Below are positions 36,560 to 45,520 of a stretch of 64,000 nt of DNA, piece by piece. A program made the position numbers and the translations under genes. Location of the stretch: the NCBI RefSeq assembly GCF_002224365.1, contig NZ_CP022437.1, positions 4,092,001-4,156,000 of the forward strand. The letters run 5' to 3'. Below the pieces are notes generated by a model, which saw nothing but the letters and a program-made list of their open reading frames with translations, searched no databases and was not told where the DNA came from. This stretch comes from Virgibacillus necropolis. Lineage in GTDB: Bacteria; Bacillota; Bacilli; Bacillales; Amphibacillaceae. The first letter of the stretch is position 1. Each line of letters begins with the position of its first letter.

Positions 36560-37273
36560 TTGACCAAGCGTTATTGGTATGTCATTCTCACCTATATTAT
36601 TATGCAATTTTCTGGGATAGTTTTTGCGCCACTTTTATTCGCAACCTTACCTATTAGTGAATTCCAAGCTGTTATATACTGGACAATCTTTAGCTTTGCA
36701 GCCGGACTAGTTGTCATTCTTTTGATTATGAAACCGTACATGAAAGTACCAGCTACACGTGACGCTGCAAAGCCTGGTGCAATTGTTCTATGGTCTATAG
36801 TTGGTGTGTTCATGGCCTACTTTGCCCAGTACATTGCAAGTATTATTGAAATACAGATATTAGGTATTCAACCCGGTTCTGCAAACACCGAAATGATCAT
36901 TGACATTACACGTGCAGCACCTATATTTATGGTCATACCAGCTATAATAGCACCTATTGTAGAAGAAGTTATTTTCAGAAAGATCATTTTTGGAAGCTTT
37001 TATAAAAAAATGAATTTCTTCTTAGCGGCTTTACTATCTGCGTTGATTTTTGGAATCATTCATGGAGAACCTGAACATATTCTTATCTATGGTTCAATGG
37101 GATTTGTGTTTGCTTACCTTTATGTGAAAACAAAACGCATTCTTGTTCCGATTATCGTCCATATGACATTAAACTCCATATCTGTACTTGTTCAATTTTC
37201 GTTATCACCAGAGGACATAGAAAAAATGCAAAAACAGCTCGAACAAATGCAAATGATTTTAATTGGGGGCTAA
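36560..37273 (+). CDS. CPBP-family intramembrane metalloprotease (YdiL-like)
   Basis: A 237-residue protein with about seven membrane segments and the three CPBP/Abi motifs: EEVIFRK near residue 139, FGIIHGEPEH near residue 165 and HMTLNS near residue 215. Catalytic glutamates and histidines are in place. Its position next to groES and the following YdiK-like gene equals that of ydiL in B. subtilis. The start is TTG 36560 with AAAGGAG nine bases upstream. Some members act in protein prenylation-like or peptide-processing steps; the role here is unknown. Confidence 0.88.
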   Translation: MTKRYWYVILTYIIMQFSGIVFAPLLFATLPISEFQAVIYWTIFSFAAGLVVILLIMKPYMKVPATRDAAKPGAIVLWSIVGVFMAYFAQYIASIIEIQILGIQPGSANTEMIIDITRAAPIFMVIPAIIAPIVEEVIFRKIIFGSFYKKMNFFLAALLSALIFGIIHGEPEHILIYGSMGFVFAYLYVKTKRILVPIIVHMTLNSISVLVQFSLSPEDIEKMQKQLEQMQMILIGG

Positions 37274-37280
37274 TATATTT

Positions 37281-37478
37281 ATGAGGACTTCACCAAAGGT
37301 AATGGCGATTATATACTTTATTATGGGCGTATTATTCGTCTACATGGCCATTCAAAGTTCAGGAGAAACCGGTTGGAATTCCATCACAGTGGTATTTGCA
37401 ATAATAGCTACACTTGATTTTTACGTGGGGTTAAGACTTATACGAAATTATAGACATAACAAAAAAACTAAGGAGTAG
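37281..37478 (+). CDS. YdiK-like small membrane protein (DUF4305)
   Basis: A 65-residue protein with two membrane helices (about residues 5-22 and 29-50) and a basic tail RNYRHNKKTKE. Position after the ydiL homologue and sequence pattern fit YdiK. I start it at ATG 37281; the frame is open further upstream into the end of the CPBP gene, but GGGGG upstream of 37281 supports this start. The stop codon lies inside the first arm of the terminator stem. Confidence 0.8.
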   Translation: MRTSPKVMAIIYFIMGVLFVYMAIQSSGETGWNSITVVFAIIATLDFYVGLRLIRNYRHNKKTKE

Positions 37479-37508
37479 CCATTAAAATTGGCTACTCCTT
37501 GTTTTTTT
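37470..37508 (+). terminator. Terminator of the ydiL-ydiK operon
   Basis: AAGGAGTAGCCA pairs perfectly with TGGCTACTCCTT, followed by seven T residues. The ydiK stop codon TAG is part of the stem. Confidence 0.92.
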
Positions 37509-37571
37509 AACATGCACATTGATTTGATACATATAATGAATTACCCTAGACAAGTTGGAGGAGAATGCTAG

Positions 37572-38090
37572 ATGACACTACCCCTATTTATTACTTTTTT
37601 TATTATTTTTATATTATCTTTAGCTGTTATAATCCTCACCATTTATAACCGTAATAGCATTTCAAAAATGACAGGTATGATGATTGCAATGGCAACTGGA
37701 ATGATTGTCGGATTAACGGTTGGTGTAATTCTAGGCATTTTTCTAACTGGAGATTTATATTCCTCTACTGTACTAAGTATCATAATCGGGGTGACAGCTG
37801 GTTTTTTAGCGGGATTGCCTATTAGTTTACTTGCAGTCCTAGATGGAACGTTATCAGGTATTATGGGCGGCATGATGGGAGCAATGCTCGGATTAATGGC
37901 TACGCCTGAATTTCAAGATTCCTTAATTAGAATGATGTTCATGTTATTTATTGCGATTGTTTTAATTCTTTTTCAGCTGATCAGGCAGGAATCTTTAAAC
38001 AAAAGCTCAAATCAGCCCTTTATTGTTCTTTGTTTATTCGCATTCCTGCTATTTATTATTGTTTATAATCAACTGGGACCGATTATTTAA
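37572..38090 (+). CDS. Glycine- and methionine-rich membrane protein (unknown)
   Basis: The 172-residue product has five or so hydrophobic segments. The third to fourth are rich in small residues and methionine (MTGMMIAMATGMIVGLTVGV and GIMGGMMGAMLGLMA). Methionine-rich helices of this kind occur in copper-related membrane proteins, but no Cys-His motif supports that here. Start ATG 37572 has TTGGAGGAG upstream. It is the first gene of the non-ydi block that ends at the broken methyltransferase gene. No family is recognised. Confidence 0.65.
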   Translation: MTLPLFITFFIIFILSLAVIILTIYNRNSISKMTGMMIAMATGMIVGLTVGVILGIFLTGDLYSSTVLSIIIGVTAGFLAGLPISLLAVLDGTLSGIMGGMMGAMLGLMATPEFQDSLIRMMFMLFIAIVLILFQLIRQESLNKSSNQPFIVLCLFAFLLFIIVYNQLGPII

Positions 38091-38113
38091 AGTAAAATAT
38101 AAAAATAGGAAGT

Positions 38114-38839
38114 TTAGTTTATTAAAGTTACGTATAAATAAATAATCCCGAACCCAAACATCCCTATAATAGAGCAATATACTACAGTTGAATTTTTAAC
38201 CGCTCCCCAAAAAATCTCCTTTACTGCAACCATAAAAATGACGGCAATAGCAAGATTTATAATGAACGCGAGCAATGACGGGATTCCACTATCAAAAAGT
38301 TGTCCTAACAAAGACCCTGCGGCAATAGGAAGTGCTATGATTATTGTGAATAGCAAAAAAGTAAGAAATCCGAATCCAGCTAAAAACAAGGGTGTGAAAA
38401 TGATAATCCCTTCTGGAATGTTATGTAACACAAGAGTTGTTAACATTAAATTCCCAATATCTGTTCCTATAGTTGATCCAAGTGCAATGCCAACAGGAAA
38501 ATTATGAATCGCTATACTCATTGTTAAAAGTACACCAGAACGAACAAAGATATCCTTTTGATGATTATCGGTAATGATCGTAATTTTACCCATAAAACGA
38601 TGAATATATATAAACAGCAGCAATCCTGCCGCTAAACCGAAAGCTAGAACAGTCCATCCACCTAACTCTATACTTTCTGGAATCATTTCAAGAAATAACA
38701 ATCCCATAATTAGCCCTGTACATAATGAGTAGATAAAAACAAAACCTTGCTGAAACCCTTTCATAATCCATGCAAGTGCACCTCCTACTCCAATTCCTAA
38801 AGCAGATGCGAAAGCCCCAATAATCCATGCAGTACCCAT
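38114..38839 (-). CDS. ZIP-family metal transporter
   Basis: A 241-residue transporter with about eight membrane helices. Helix 4 carries HNFPVGIALG near residue 112 and helix 5 HNIPEGIIIF near residue 138, the paired HNxPxG metal-binding sites of the ZIP family. An N-terminal glycine-rich helix and ETMIPESIE-like FLEMIPESIE segment are typical of the GufA/ZupT branch. It probably imports zinc or another divalent cation. It is divergent from the czrA-like gene. Start ATG 38839 has AGGGAGGG upstream. Confidence 0.9.
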   Translation of the reverse strand: MGTAWIIGAFASALGIGVGGALAWIMKGFQQGFVFIYSLCTGLIMGLLFLEMIPESIELGGWTVLAFGLAAGLLLFIYIHRFMGKITIITDNHQKDIFVRSGVLLTMSIAIHNFPVGIALGSTIGTDIGNLMLTTLVLHNIPEGIIIFTPLFLAGFGFLTFLLFTIIIALPIAAGSLLGQLFDSGIPSLLAFIINLAIAVIFMVAVKEIFWGAVKNSTVVYCSIIGMFGFGIIYLYVTLIN

Positions 38840-39034
38840 TAAATCCCTCCCTATAAATCGCTTATATTTATTTTATATGGCTAATGAAGTTTAAACATAC
38901 TAGCCTTAATCAATCTATAGTTGACAGTTCTGTTTATGAAATATACAATATGATCATATGTTAATATATGCATACATAAATAGATTATTATACTACCTGT
39001 AACGCGAATTAATTATAGAAGCGAGGGAATTATA

Positions 39035-39361
39035 ATGGAAGAACAAGAAAAGAAGGAAAAAGTGAATACTAAGGATTTAGATGAGGAAACATTATTTGTT
39101 GTATCTCAAACATTCAAAGCGTTAGGTGATCCGACCAGAATTCGAATTCTTCACTTGCTATTTCATAAAGAGTATTCCGTAAATGACATTGCAGAAAATT
39201 TACACCTTAGACAATCGACCGTTTCTCATCAATTACGTTTCTTAAAAAATTTACGGCTAGTAAAATATCGTCGAGAAGGTACAACTTTATTTTATTCTCA
39301 TGATGATGAGCATGTTATGAATATGTTGAAGCAAACAATCGACCACGCCTGCCATAGCTGA
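39035..39361 (+). CDS. czrA: ArsR/SmtB-family metal sensor (CzrA-like)
   Basis: This 108-residue winged-helix repressor has a recognition region [21 protein letters not shown] near residues 50-70 in two overlapping parts. The C-terminal alpha-5 helix holds metal ligands in the pattern D-x-H near 89-91 and H-x2-H (DHACH) near 103-106, as in zinc/cobalt-sensing CzrA. It releases DNA when zinc is in excess. It lies 130 bp before the CDF exporter gene, between the two is a palindrome, and both genes face the same way. Start ATG 39035 has GAGGG upstream. Confidence 0.87.
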   Translation: MEEQEKKEKVNTKDLDEETLFVVSQTFKALGDPTRIRILHLLFHKEYSVNDIAENLHLRQSTVSHQLRFLKNLRLVKYRREGTTLFYSHDDEHVMNMLKQTIDHACHS

Positions 39362-39438
39362 TTTTATTTTTAGAAATGGGCAAAACTTATACTTTCATTA
39401 CACATAAAGAATTAAAAATATTATTAGCATCAATATCG

Positions 39439-39462
39439 TTATATGAATATATATAAATATAA
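39439..39462 (+). promoter_or_regulatory. Candidate CzrA operator
   Basis: TTATATGAATAT and ATATAAATATAA form an imperfect 12-12 palindrome (10 of 12 positions match) 30 bp before the CDF exporter start. AT-rich 12-x-12 palindromes are typical of ArsR/SmtB operators. Confidence 0.5.
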
Positions 39463-39491
39463 CCATAAATAATGTATAGGAGGAATTTAAA

Positions 39492-40427
39492 TTGGGCCAT
39501 GATCACGGGCATGACCATACACATGGTGCTAACAAAAAAGCATTAATGATTAGTTTTATTATTATCACTGCATATATGATCGTTGAAGCAATCGGAGGAT
39601 TCCTTACCAACAGTCTAGCTTTATTATCAGATGCCGGACACATGTTAAGTGACTCTATATCACTTGGAGTAGGGTTGTTAGCCTTTACATTAGGAGAAAA
39701 AGTGTCTAACCATAGTAAGACCTATGGATATAAAAGGTTTGAAATTTTAGCTGCCGTTTTTAACGGAGTCACTCTCGTATTAATAGCTTTGTATATTTTC
39801 TATGAAGCATTTCAACGTTTTACAGATCCCCCTGAAGTAGCCTCAACGGGTATGTTGACTATCGCTATCGTTGGGTTGTTAGTAAATATCTTCGTTGCAT
39901 GGATACTTATGCGCGGTGATACAAAGGAAAATCTAAACCTACGAGCAGCTTTTCTTCATGTATTAGGTGATTTACTTGGTTCCGTTGGAGCAATTGTCGC
40001 AGCTTTACTCATCATGTTTTTCAACTGGGGATGGGCCGATCCGCTAGCAAGTGTTATGGTTGCTATTCTTGTATTGATAAGTGGATGGAGAGTTACCAAA
40101 GATGCTATTCATATATTGATGGAAGGTACACCAAAGAATATTAAATTAGATGATATTATTCAAACAATGGAAAACGTCCAAGGTATCTTTAGCATACATG
40201 ATTTACACGTATGGAGCATTACTAGTGGGCAAAATGCTCTTTCCTGTCATGCTGTAGTAGATAGTGATCTTTCTGTTCGAAGTTGTCAAAAATTATTACG
40301 AACTATTGAACATGAGTTGGAGCATAAAGGGATTGGTCACGTAACAATTCAGATGGAAAATAATGAACATCCACATGGTAATTCATTAATGTGCCAACAT
40401 GAACAAGATTCTTCTCATAGTCATTAA
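39492..40427 (+). CDS. czcD: Cation diffusion facilitator (CzcD-like zinc exporter)
   Basis: This 311-residue CDF exporter has a histidine-rich N-terminus (GHDHGHDHTHG), six membrane helices, and the metal site ligands in helix 2 (SDAGHMLSDS near residue 45) and helix 5 (HVLGDLLGS near residue 155). A cytosolic C-terminal domain holds HDLHVW near residue 238 and a terminal histidine cluster. It exports zinc or cobalt/cadmium in exchange for protons. The start codon is TTG 39492 with GGAGG eight bases upstream. It follows the czrA-like regulator and ends in a terminator shared with cadA. Confidence 0.93.
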   Translation: MGHDHGHDHTHGANKKALMISFIIITAYMIVEAIGGFLTNSLALLSDAGHMLSDSISLGVGLLAFTLGEKVSNHSKTYGYKRFEILAAVFNGVTLVLIALYIFYEAFQRFTDPPEVASTGMLTIAIVGLLVNIFVAWILMRGDTKENLNLRAAFLHVLGDLLGSVGAIVAALLIMFFNWGWADPLASVMVAILVLISGWRVTKDAIHILMEGTPKNIKLDDIIQTMENVQGIFSIHDLHVWSITSGQNALSCHAVVDSDLSVRSCQKLLRTIEHELEHKGIGHVTIQMENNEHPHGNSLMCQHEQDSSHSH

Positions 40428-40431
40428 ATTT

Positions 40432-40470
40432 GTACCCCCCACCTGAACTTCCAGTTGGGGGTACTTTTAA
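40432..40470. terminator. Terminator between czcD and cadA
   Basis: GTACCCCC and GGGGGTAC form a stem with T-rich flanks on both sides, between convergent genes. Confidence 0.85.
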
Positions 40471-40483
40471 TTAGTTAAACAAA

Positions 40484-42622
40484 TTACTCATCGCCATATT
40501 TCGCGTGCATTAAGCGTAGGGAATTAAGTACTACGATTAAAGTAGCTCCCATATCAGCAAATATCGCCAACCATAAGGTAAGCCAGCCGGGAATTATTAA
40601 GAGCAGCGCTAGCACCTTTAACGCAAGGGCAAAAGAGACATTTTGCTTAATAATCGATAGTGTTTTTCTGCTCAAAGAAATTGTGTATGGAAGCCTTTCT
40701 AAATCATCCGCCATCAATGCTATATCAGCAGTTTCCAATGCCGTATCTGTTCCAGCCCCACCCATTGCAATACCAACCGTTGCGGTTGCGAGTGCTGGAG
40801 CATCGTTGACACCGTCTCCAACCATTGCTACATTTCCATAACGTTCACGTAGAGTCTTTATAGATTCCAATTTATCTTGTGGCATAAGTTCTGCTCTAGT
40901 CTCACTTAACCCCAGTTGCTTTCCAATAGCCTTTCCAGTTGCCTCGTTATCGCCGGTCAACATAACCGTTTTTTCAATACCAAGCCTATGAAGCTTTTGA
41001 ATAATAGATGGACTACTTTCTCGAACTTGATCGGCTACAGCAATTAAACCTTTCACCTCTCGTTCTGTACCAATCAACATAACCGTTTTACCCTGTATTT
41101 GTAATTCTTTAATCTGTTGTTTCGTACCAGTTGAAACTGAAACCATTCCTTCAAATAATGATGGACTGCCAATAAAATAAACTGTACTATTTACGGTTGC
41201 CTTTGCACCTTTACCAGTGATCGATTGAAAATCCTCAGCTTCAAAAGCATTTACCTGTTCATTATCCGCTTTACGTATGATTGCGGATGCCAATGGATGC
41301 TGAGAAAATGCTTCAATTGCTTTTGCGACACCCAGGATTTCCTCATGGCTCATCTCAGATAATCTAATGACTTCCGTAACTTCTGGTTTTCCTTCTGTAA
41401 GGGTGCCAGTTTTATCAAAAGCAATAACTTTTAATCTTCCCGTTTCCTCCAGATGAATTCCGCCTTTTATCAGAACTCCTTTACGCGCTGCGTTTCCTAT
41501 TGCTGTTACAATTGCCACTGGGGTGGAAATTACCAAAGCACAAGGACAACCAACCACCAGCACCGCAAGTCCACTATATACCCATTCAGACCAGCCCTCT
41601 CCAAAAAATAGAGGTGGAATTACTGCTACTAATAGTGCAATTAACATAATGGCAGGGGTATAATACTTCGCAAATCGATCAACAAACTGTTGAGATGGAG
41701 CGCGCTCTGCTTGGGCCTCTTCAACTAAATGAATGATTTTAGCAATTGTCGTATCTTCCACATGTTTCGTAACACGAACCTCTAACGTTCCTTCTTCATT
41801 CAGTGTTCCCGCAAATACTTCATCTCCAGTAGTTTTGTAGGCTGGAATTGACTCCCCTGTTATTGTTGCTTGATTAATAGAAGACTGACCCTTTACAACC
41901 TCACCATCCATCGCAATTTTTTGTCCAGGTTTGATCAGCATGATATCATCAATTCGAACATCTTCTACATCAATTTCCATCGTTTCATTGTTGCGTCTTA
42001 TGGTTGCTCGATTTGGGGCAATATCCATTAGTGACTGAATCGATTGCCTTGCTTTATCCATTGAGTAACTTTCTAAAGCTTCACTCAGTGCAAACAAGAA
42101 GACTACTACTGCTCCTTCACCCCACTCACCAATAATAACTGCACCAATAACAGCTATAGTCATTAAGGTTTTCATGTCAAACTGTAGTTTCGTTAAGTTC
42201 TTCAAACCTACCTTAAACAAATCAAATCCACCGATTATAATAGCTACCCCAAATGTTCCAATTGTAATTAGGCTTTCCTCTCCTAGTTGGATAGAAAAGA
42301 TATAGCCTACAATAATGAAAAAGAGGGATATCATTGCGGTAATGTTATCGCGTTTTTCCCAGAAAGATTCCTTCTTTCCAAGTTGACGTTGTCGTTCCGG
42401 ATACACTTTAATGCCGTCGAAGGAACCAGCTTGTTCTAGCTGTTCAATTGTGGCACCACCATGAACCGTTATTTTAGACGCTCCAAAGTTCAACTTGACG
42501 TCTTCTACTGTTTGTATGTTACGTATGTTTTTCTCAAACTTGGCTGCACAATTTGTGCAGGATAAACCTTGTAGCCGATATACATTCTTATTCGTTTCCA
42601 CTAGTACCATCTTCTTTCCCAT
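40484..42622 (-). CDS. cadA: Cadmium/zinc/lead-exporting P1B-type ATPase CadA
   Basis: The 712-residue ATPase has one N-terminal HMA domain with [11 protein letters not shown] near residue 19, the membrane site [10 protein letters not shown] near residue 361, the phosphorylation motif DKTGTLTEG near 405 and [10 protein letters not shown] near 613. The CPC site and the lack of histidine-rich tails fit the Zn/Cd/Pb group. It overlaps the preceding cadC gene by 35 bases, so translation is coupled. The start is uncertain: ATG 42622, ATG 42610 or GTG 42598 are all possible within the overlap. Confidence 0.93.
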   Translation of the reverse strand: MGKKMVLVETNKNVYRLQGLSCTNCAAKFEKNIRNIQTVEDVKLNFGASKITVHGGATIEQLEQAGSFDGIKVYPERQRQLGKKESFWEKRDNITAMISLFFIIVGYIFSIQLGEESLITIGTFGVAIIIGGFDLFKVGLKNLTKLQFDMKTLMTIAVIGAVIIGEWGEGAVVVFLFALSEALESYSMDKARQSIQSLMDIAPNRATIRRNNETMEIDVEDVRIDDIMLIKPGQKIAMDGEVVKGQSSINQATITGESIPAYKTTGDEVFAGTLNEEGTLEVRVTKHVEDTTIAKIIHLVEEAQAERAPSQQFVDRFAKYYTPAIMLIALLVAVIPPLFFGEGWSEWVYSGLAVLVVGCPCALVISTPVAIVTAIGNAARKGVLIKGGIHLEETGRLKVIAFDKTGTLTEGKPEVTEVIRLSEMSHEEILGVAKAIEAFSQHPLASAIIRKADNEQVNAFEAEDFQSITGKGAKATVNSTVYFIGSPSLFEGMVSVSTGTKQQIKELQIQGKTVMLIGTEREVKGLIAVADQVRESSPSIIQKLHRLGIEKTVMLTGDNEATGKAIGKQLGLSETRAELMPQDKLESIKTLRERYGNVAMVGDGVNDAPALATATVGIAMGGAGTDTALETADIALMADDLERLPYTISLSRKTLSIIKQNVSFALALKVLALLLIIPGWLTLWLAIFADMGATLIVVLNSLRLMHAKYGDE

Positions 42623-42965
42623 GAATCATAGCGATATATACCAATTGACGGACATGATCATCTGCTAATGAATAAAAAACCAATTTGCCTTCTTTTCGAT
42701 ACTTGGCTAACCTCATATTTCGTAAGAGACGTAAATGATGGGAAGCAGTTGCAGTAGTCGATCCGATAATATTAGCTACGTCACATACACATAACTCTTT
42801 TTCCAATGTTAGTGCATATGCAATTTTTAAACGGGTAGCATCCGATAAAGCCTTGAAAATCAATTCAACCCCACTTACCTGTTCCATCTGTGGTTGAATT
42901 CGATTTACTTTTTCCACGTCAAAACAAAAGGTATCGCACATATCTTTGACTTTTTCATTGTCCAC
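42588..42965 (-). CDS. cadC: ArsR-family metal-responsive repressor CadC
   Basis: The 125-residue repressor carries the CadC metal site: CDTFC near residues 10-14 and ELCVCDVA near residue 57, with HTH segment [20 protein letters not shown] after it. Binding of Cd, Pb or Zn to these cysteines releases the DNA. It is the first gene of the cadCA operon; start ATG 42965. A TCAAAT / TTTGA operator lies directly upstream. Confidence 0.93.
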   Translation of the reverse strand: MDNEKVKDMCDTFCFDVEKVNRIQPQMEQVSGVELIFKALSDATRLKIAYALTLEKELCVCDVANIIGSTTATASHHLRLLRNMRLAKYRKEGKLVFYSLADDHVRQLVYIAMIHGKEDGTSGNE

Positions 42966-42980
42966 TTAGATCACCTTCAT

Positions 42981-42996
42981 TCAAATGATTGTTTGA
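42981..42996 (-). promoter_or_regulatory. cad operator
   Basis: TCAAATGATTGTTTGA is an inverted repeat that resembles the staphylococcal cad operator TCAAATAAATATTTGA. It lies 16 bp before cadC and just downstream of the -10 box. Confidence 0.75.
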
Positions 42997-43008
42997 TTAT
43001 TTGTTTAT

Positions 43009-43037
43009 AGTGTATGCTTTATAAAATTTAATGTCAA
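43009..43037 (-). promoter_or_regulatory. cadCA promoter
   Basis: On the minus strand TTGACA (43037-43032), 17 bp, TACACT (43014-43009): a near-consensus sigma-A promoter, directly followed by the operator. Confidence 0.75.
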
Positions 43038-43049
43038 TCAGGTATAACG

Positions 43050-43913
43050 TTGCATAGCCTAATCGTATCAACAACGAAAAGAGTGATTGGTGTGCCGGTT
43101 GTCGCTACAAATCAATGGCTGGATCATTATTTAACTAAAAAGCTAGGATTTCCTGACCTAGACATGGGAATTCAAAGAGATACATTGTGTCCACATCTAA
43201 CTAATTATTACACTAGTATAACTACTGAAGAAATACATCAACACTTACTACAGAACGGACTATTTCCACCTTCCATTTCAGATGAAAAAACAATAAATAA
43301 GATGTACGAGAGGAATATTTGGAGAAATGTTGAAAGCGAATTTAATAAACTAAAAGTAGACTGGAATGGCCCTGATGTTCCACTATTTATTTTTCCTTCC
43401 AACCTTGAAAATGAACAGCTTCGGATTGACTTTAATGGCTTAGCTGGCCTAGCACACCAGAATAAGTTATTTTTATTTGTTTCTAGCCAACCTACGGATA
43501 AGGAAATTCAAGCACTCTTGACCCATGAATATAATCACGTGTGTAGACTAAATTACTTGAATCAAGAGGAGAAGACTATAACGCTATTGGATGCAATGAT
43601 CCTTGAAGGCTTAGCAGAAATGGCTGTGCATGAACGAATGGGTAAAGAATACTTAGCAAAGTGGACCTCGATGTATTCACTTGAACATGCTTTGAAATAT
43701 TGGAAAGGTGAGGTTGAATCTAATTTGCATTTACAGAAAGGGTCTATCCGACATCAACAATTTATGTATGGAAATGATTCTATTCCAAAATGGATGGGCT
43801 ACAACATAGGGTTTCATCTTGTCTGTTCATTCGTAGAAAATACGACATGTACGGTAAACCAATTGTTAAGAATGCCTACTGAACAAATTCTCGAAGAATC
43901 CGCTTTTAAATAA
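43050..43913 (+). CDS. DUF2268 putative zinc-dependent protease (YjaZ-like)
   Basis: The product of up to 287 residues has a DUF2268 domain with the metalloprotease motif HEYNHVCRL near residue 163 and a downstream glutamate in EGLAEMAVHERMG near residue 190. No signal peptide is present, so it is probably cytosolic. The start is not certain: TTG 43050 has a poor ribosome-binding site, while GTG 43092 (MPVVATNQW) follows AGAGTG and fits related proteins better. It is divergent from cadC, with the cad promoter between them. Function beyond a likely peptidase is unknown. Confidence 0.82.
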   Translation: MHSLIVSTTKRVIGVPVVATNQWLDHYLTKKLGFPDLDMGIQRDTLCPHLTNYYTSITTEEIHQHLLQNGLFPPSISDEKTINKMYERNIWRNVESEFNKLKVDWNGPDVPLFIFPSNLENEQLRIDFNGLAGLAHQNKLFLFVSSQPTDKEIQALLTHEYNHVCRLNYLNQEEKTITLLDAMILEGLAEMAVHERMGKEYLAKWTSMYSLEHALKYWKGEVESNLHLQKGSIRHQQFMYGNDSIPKWMGYNIGFHLVCSFVENTTCTVNQLLRMPTEQILEESAFK

Positions 43914-43918
43914 AAAAA

Positions 43919-43962
43919 TAAAGCCCGTAAGCTATTACAGGCTTCTAATATATTTATTTATT
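43919..43962. terminator. Terminator downstream of the DUF2268 gene
   Basis: AAGCC and GGCTT with inner TAA/TTA pairing and a T-rich tract. It lies between convergent genes. Confidence 0.65.
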
Positions 43963-43965
43963 TTT

Positions 43966-44217
43966 TTACCAAAAGAATAATAGAGAAAGAGCTGCAATCG
44001 TAGCTAGTGGTACAGCAAAACCTCTACCGTAGCCATATCCTCCACCAAAGCCATATCCAAATCCTCCAAGGTTTCTATTCCCACAAGGGCGTAGAAAAAC
44101 ATGTGAATGGTTGACATTGGTAATAACGCCTCTGTGATATCTTCCATCTTTTGTTCTTATTCCCACCGAACGTCCAACATTTTTCCTGCATTCATCAAAG
44201 TAACGGTTACAAGACAT
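43966..44217 (-). CDS. Small Sm-like/glycine-rich protein (unknown)
   Basis: An 83-residue protein with three parts. Residues 1-15 hold CNRY..C; residues 15-45 (VGRSVGIRTKDGRYHRGVI then TNVNHSHVFLRP) have the pattern of an LSm/SH3-like strand set. Then comes a glycine-tyrosine-rich stretch (GGFGYGFGGGYGYGRGF) and a hydrophobic end. Similar small proteins in spore formers are sometimes listed as coat-associated, but I cannot confirm this. Start ATG 44217 has AAAGGAG upstream. Confidence 0.6.
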   Translation of the reverse strand: MSCNRYFDECRKNVGRSVGIRTKDGRYHRGVITNVNHSHVFLRPCGNRNLGGFGYGFGGGYGYGRGFAVPLATIAALSLLFFW

Positions 44218-44456
44218 TCTATCTTTTACTCCTTTCGTTTACTATTTTAAATATAAATGCATGGTACTACCTCATTAGATCCCCATGCATTATACGAGTA
44301 ATTTATGAGCAATCTGTTTGTATTGATTGGACAATAAACACACTTACGGTTAATAAAAGGAGTTTTAAGCCAATCACAGAGATAAATTGAATGAATAATA
44401 TAAGTAAATGTAAATAAAGGATGATTCAATGGATAACTATAATTATCATGATTTTT

Positions 44457-44551
44457 TGGCTTTCTTTGCACGTAAGGAAAGTATATAAGTTTTAAGGAAA
44501 CGCCGGCATAAGTGCAACTAAGGCTTGGCGATAAGCTAAGTTTTCTAAGAG
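44457..44551. repeat. Family B repeat inserted in the methyltransferase gene (reverse orientation)
   Basis: GGAAAGTATATAAG, CATAAGTGCAACTAAGGC, TTGGCGATAAGCTAAG and TTTTCTAA match the reverse complement of the other copies, with about 16 bp of the middle hairpin missing. The flanks join to a continuous methyltransferase reading frame, so this is an insertion and not an ancestral part. Exact ends are uncertain by a few bases. Confidence 0.85.
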
Positions 44552-44837
44552 TTGGTGGAGCACACCCAGGAGGACTTGCATTAACAAAAGCGTTTTTAAA
44601 GAACGTAAAAATTGATCGAAATAGTAAAATACTTGATGCTGGCTGCGGAACAGGACAATCCTCTGCATATTTAGCAAAGACATATGGTTGTTCGGTAACT
44701 GCACTTGATCGTCATCCAATTATGTTACAAAAAGCGAGACAACGATTTTGCAGAGAAAATGTAACAGCTGATGTAGTTCAAGGGGATATTGGAAATATAC
44801 CTTTAGTGGATGAATCGTTTGATTTAACATTCTTAGT

Positions 44838-45520
44838 CAGAAGTCTCCTTCAAAATCTATGATTTAGTGGGGGATGAATGACTCTTTTTAGTTATCGAAA
44901 TTAAAAGCATAAACAGAGACAAATGAAGAAATATTTGATAAACTAAAGATACAAACATACATTCGGGTGGTGGCGGCAGGTGTTCTTAAATTACAAATAC
45001 GAAATGTATCCTAGTATAAAGCAAATAGTAATGTTAGATGGAAGACCTGAAAATTAAAAACATGGTCAAAAATCGTCACCTAGCAAAATCCATTCACGAT
45101 GCTGGTTGGGGAGCTTTTCGTAGGATGCTCACGTACAAGTGTAATCGCAACGGCGGAAAACTGGTAAAAGTAAAGCCGCACTTTACCAGTCAAGATTGCT
45201 CAAATTGCCATCACAGAGTGAAAAAATCATTATCTGTTCGTACGCATGTTTGTAAACATTGTGGAACGGTATTAGATCGTGACCACAATGCCGCAATCAA
45301 CATAGAAAAAGTCGGACTAAACCAACTTGGTCTGACTCCAACTGCATAATTATAGTGTGGAAACTGTAGGCCGCCCGCCCGAACAGTATAAACAACACCT
45401 CTGGAGACTGTATAAGCCTCGGTTCGTCAAGAACAAAGCAACGGTCGTTGAACGAGGAAATTCGCTTTTATAGGGAGCTCCATCAAAATCTTGGATTAGA
45501 TGGAGAGGTTCACTACTAGT
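44838..45520 (+). mobile_element. Remnant of an IS200/IS605-type element (TnpB-encoding)
   Basis: A 680-bp insertion with TAGT at both junctions (44834-44837 and 45517-45520), as expected for single-strand transposition without long target duplications. Inside are the TnpB C-terminus and, after it, a GC-rich, hairpin-rich 3' part (45350-45510) of the kind that forms the right end and omega RNA. No TnpA gene and no TnpB N-terminus remain, so it cannot move by itself. Confidence 0.7.
45038..45349 (+). pseudogene. tnpB: TnpB (OrfB) C-terminal fragment
   Basis: 103 codons encode only the C-terminal third of an IS605-family TnpB: MEDLKIKNMVKNRHLAKSI, with the catalytic glutamate in the EDLK block. 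The zinc ribbon CSNCHHRVK..HVCKHCG follows, and then the last RuvC motif DRDHNAAINI. The N-terminal wedge, REC and first RuvC motif are absent, and no frame upstream encodes them. It is a dead remnant inside the methyltransferase gene. Confidence 0.85.

Noticed and set aside
44247-44471. Small frames on both strands before the methyltransferase gene
   Set aside because: They overlap the methyltransferase start and its leader and have no ribosome-binding sites.
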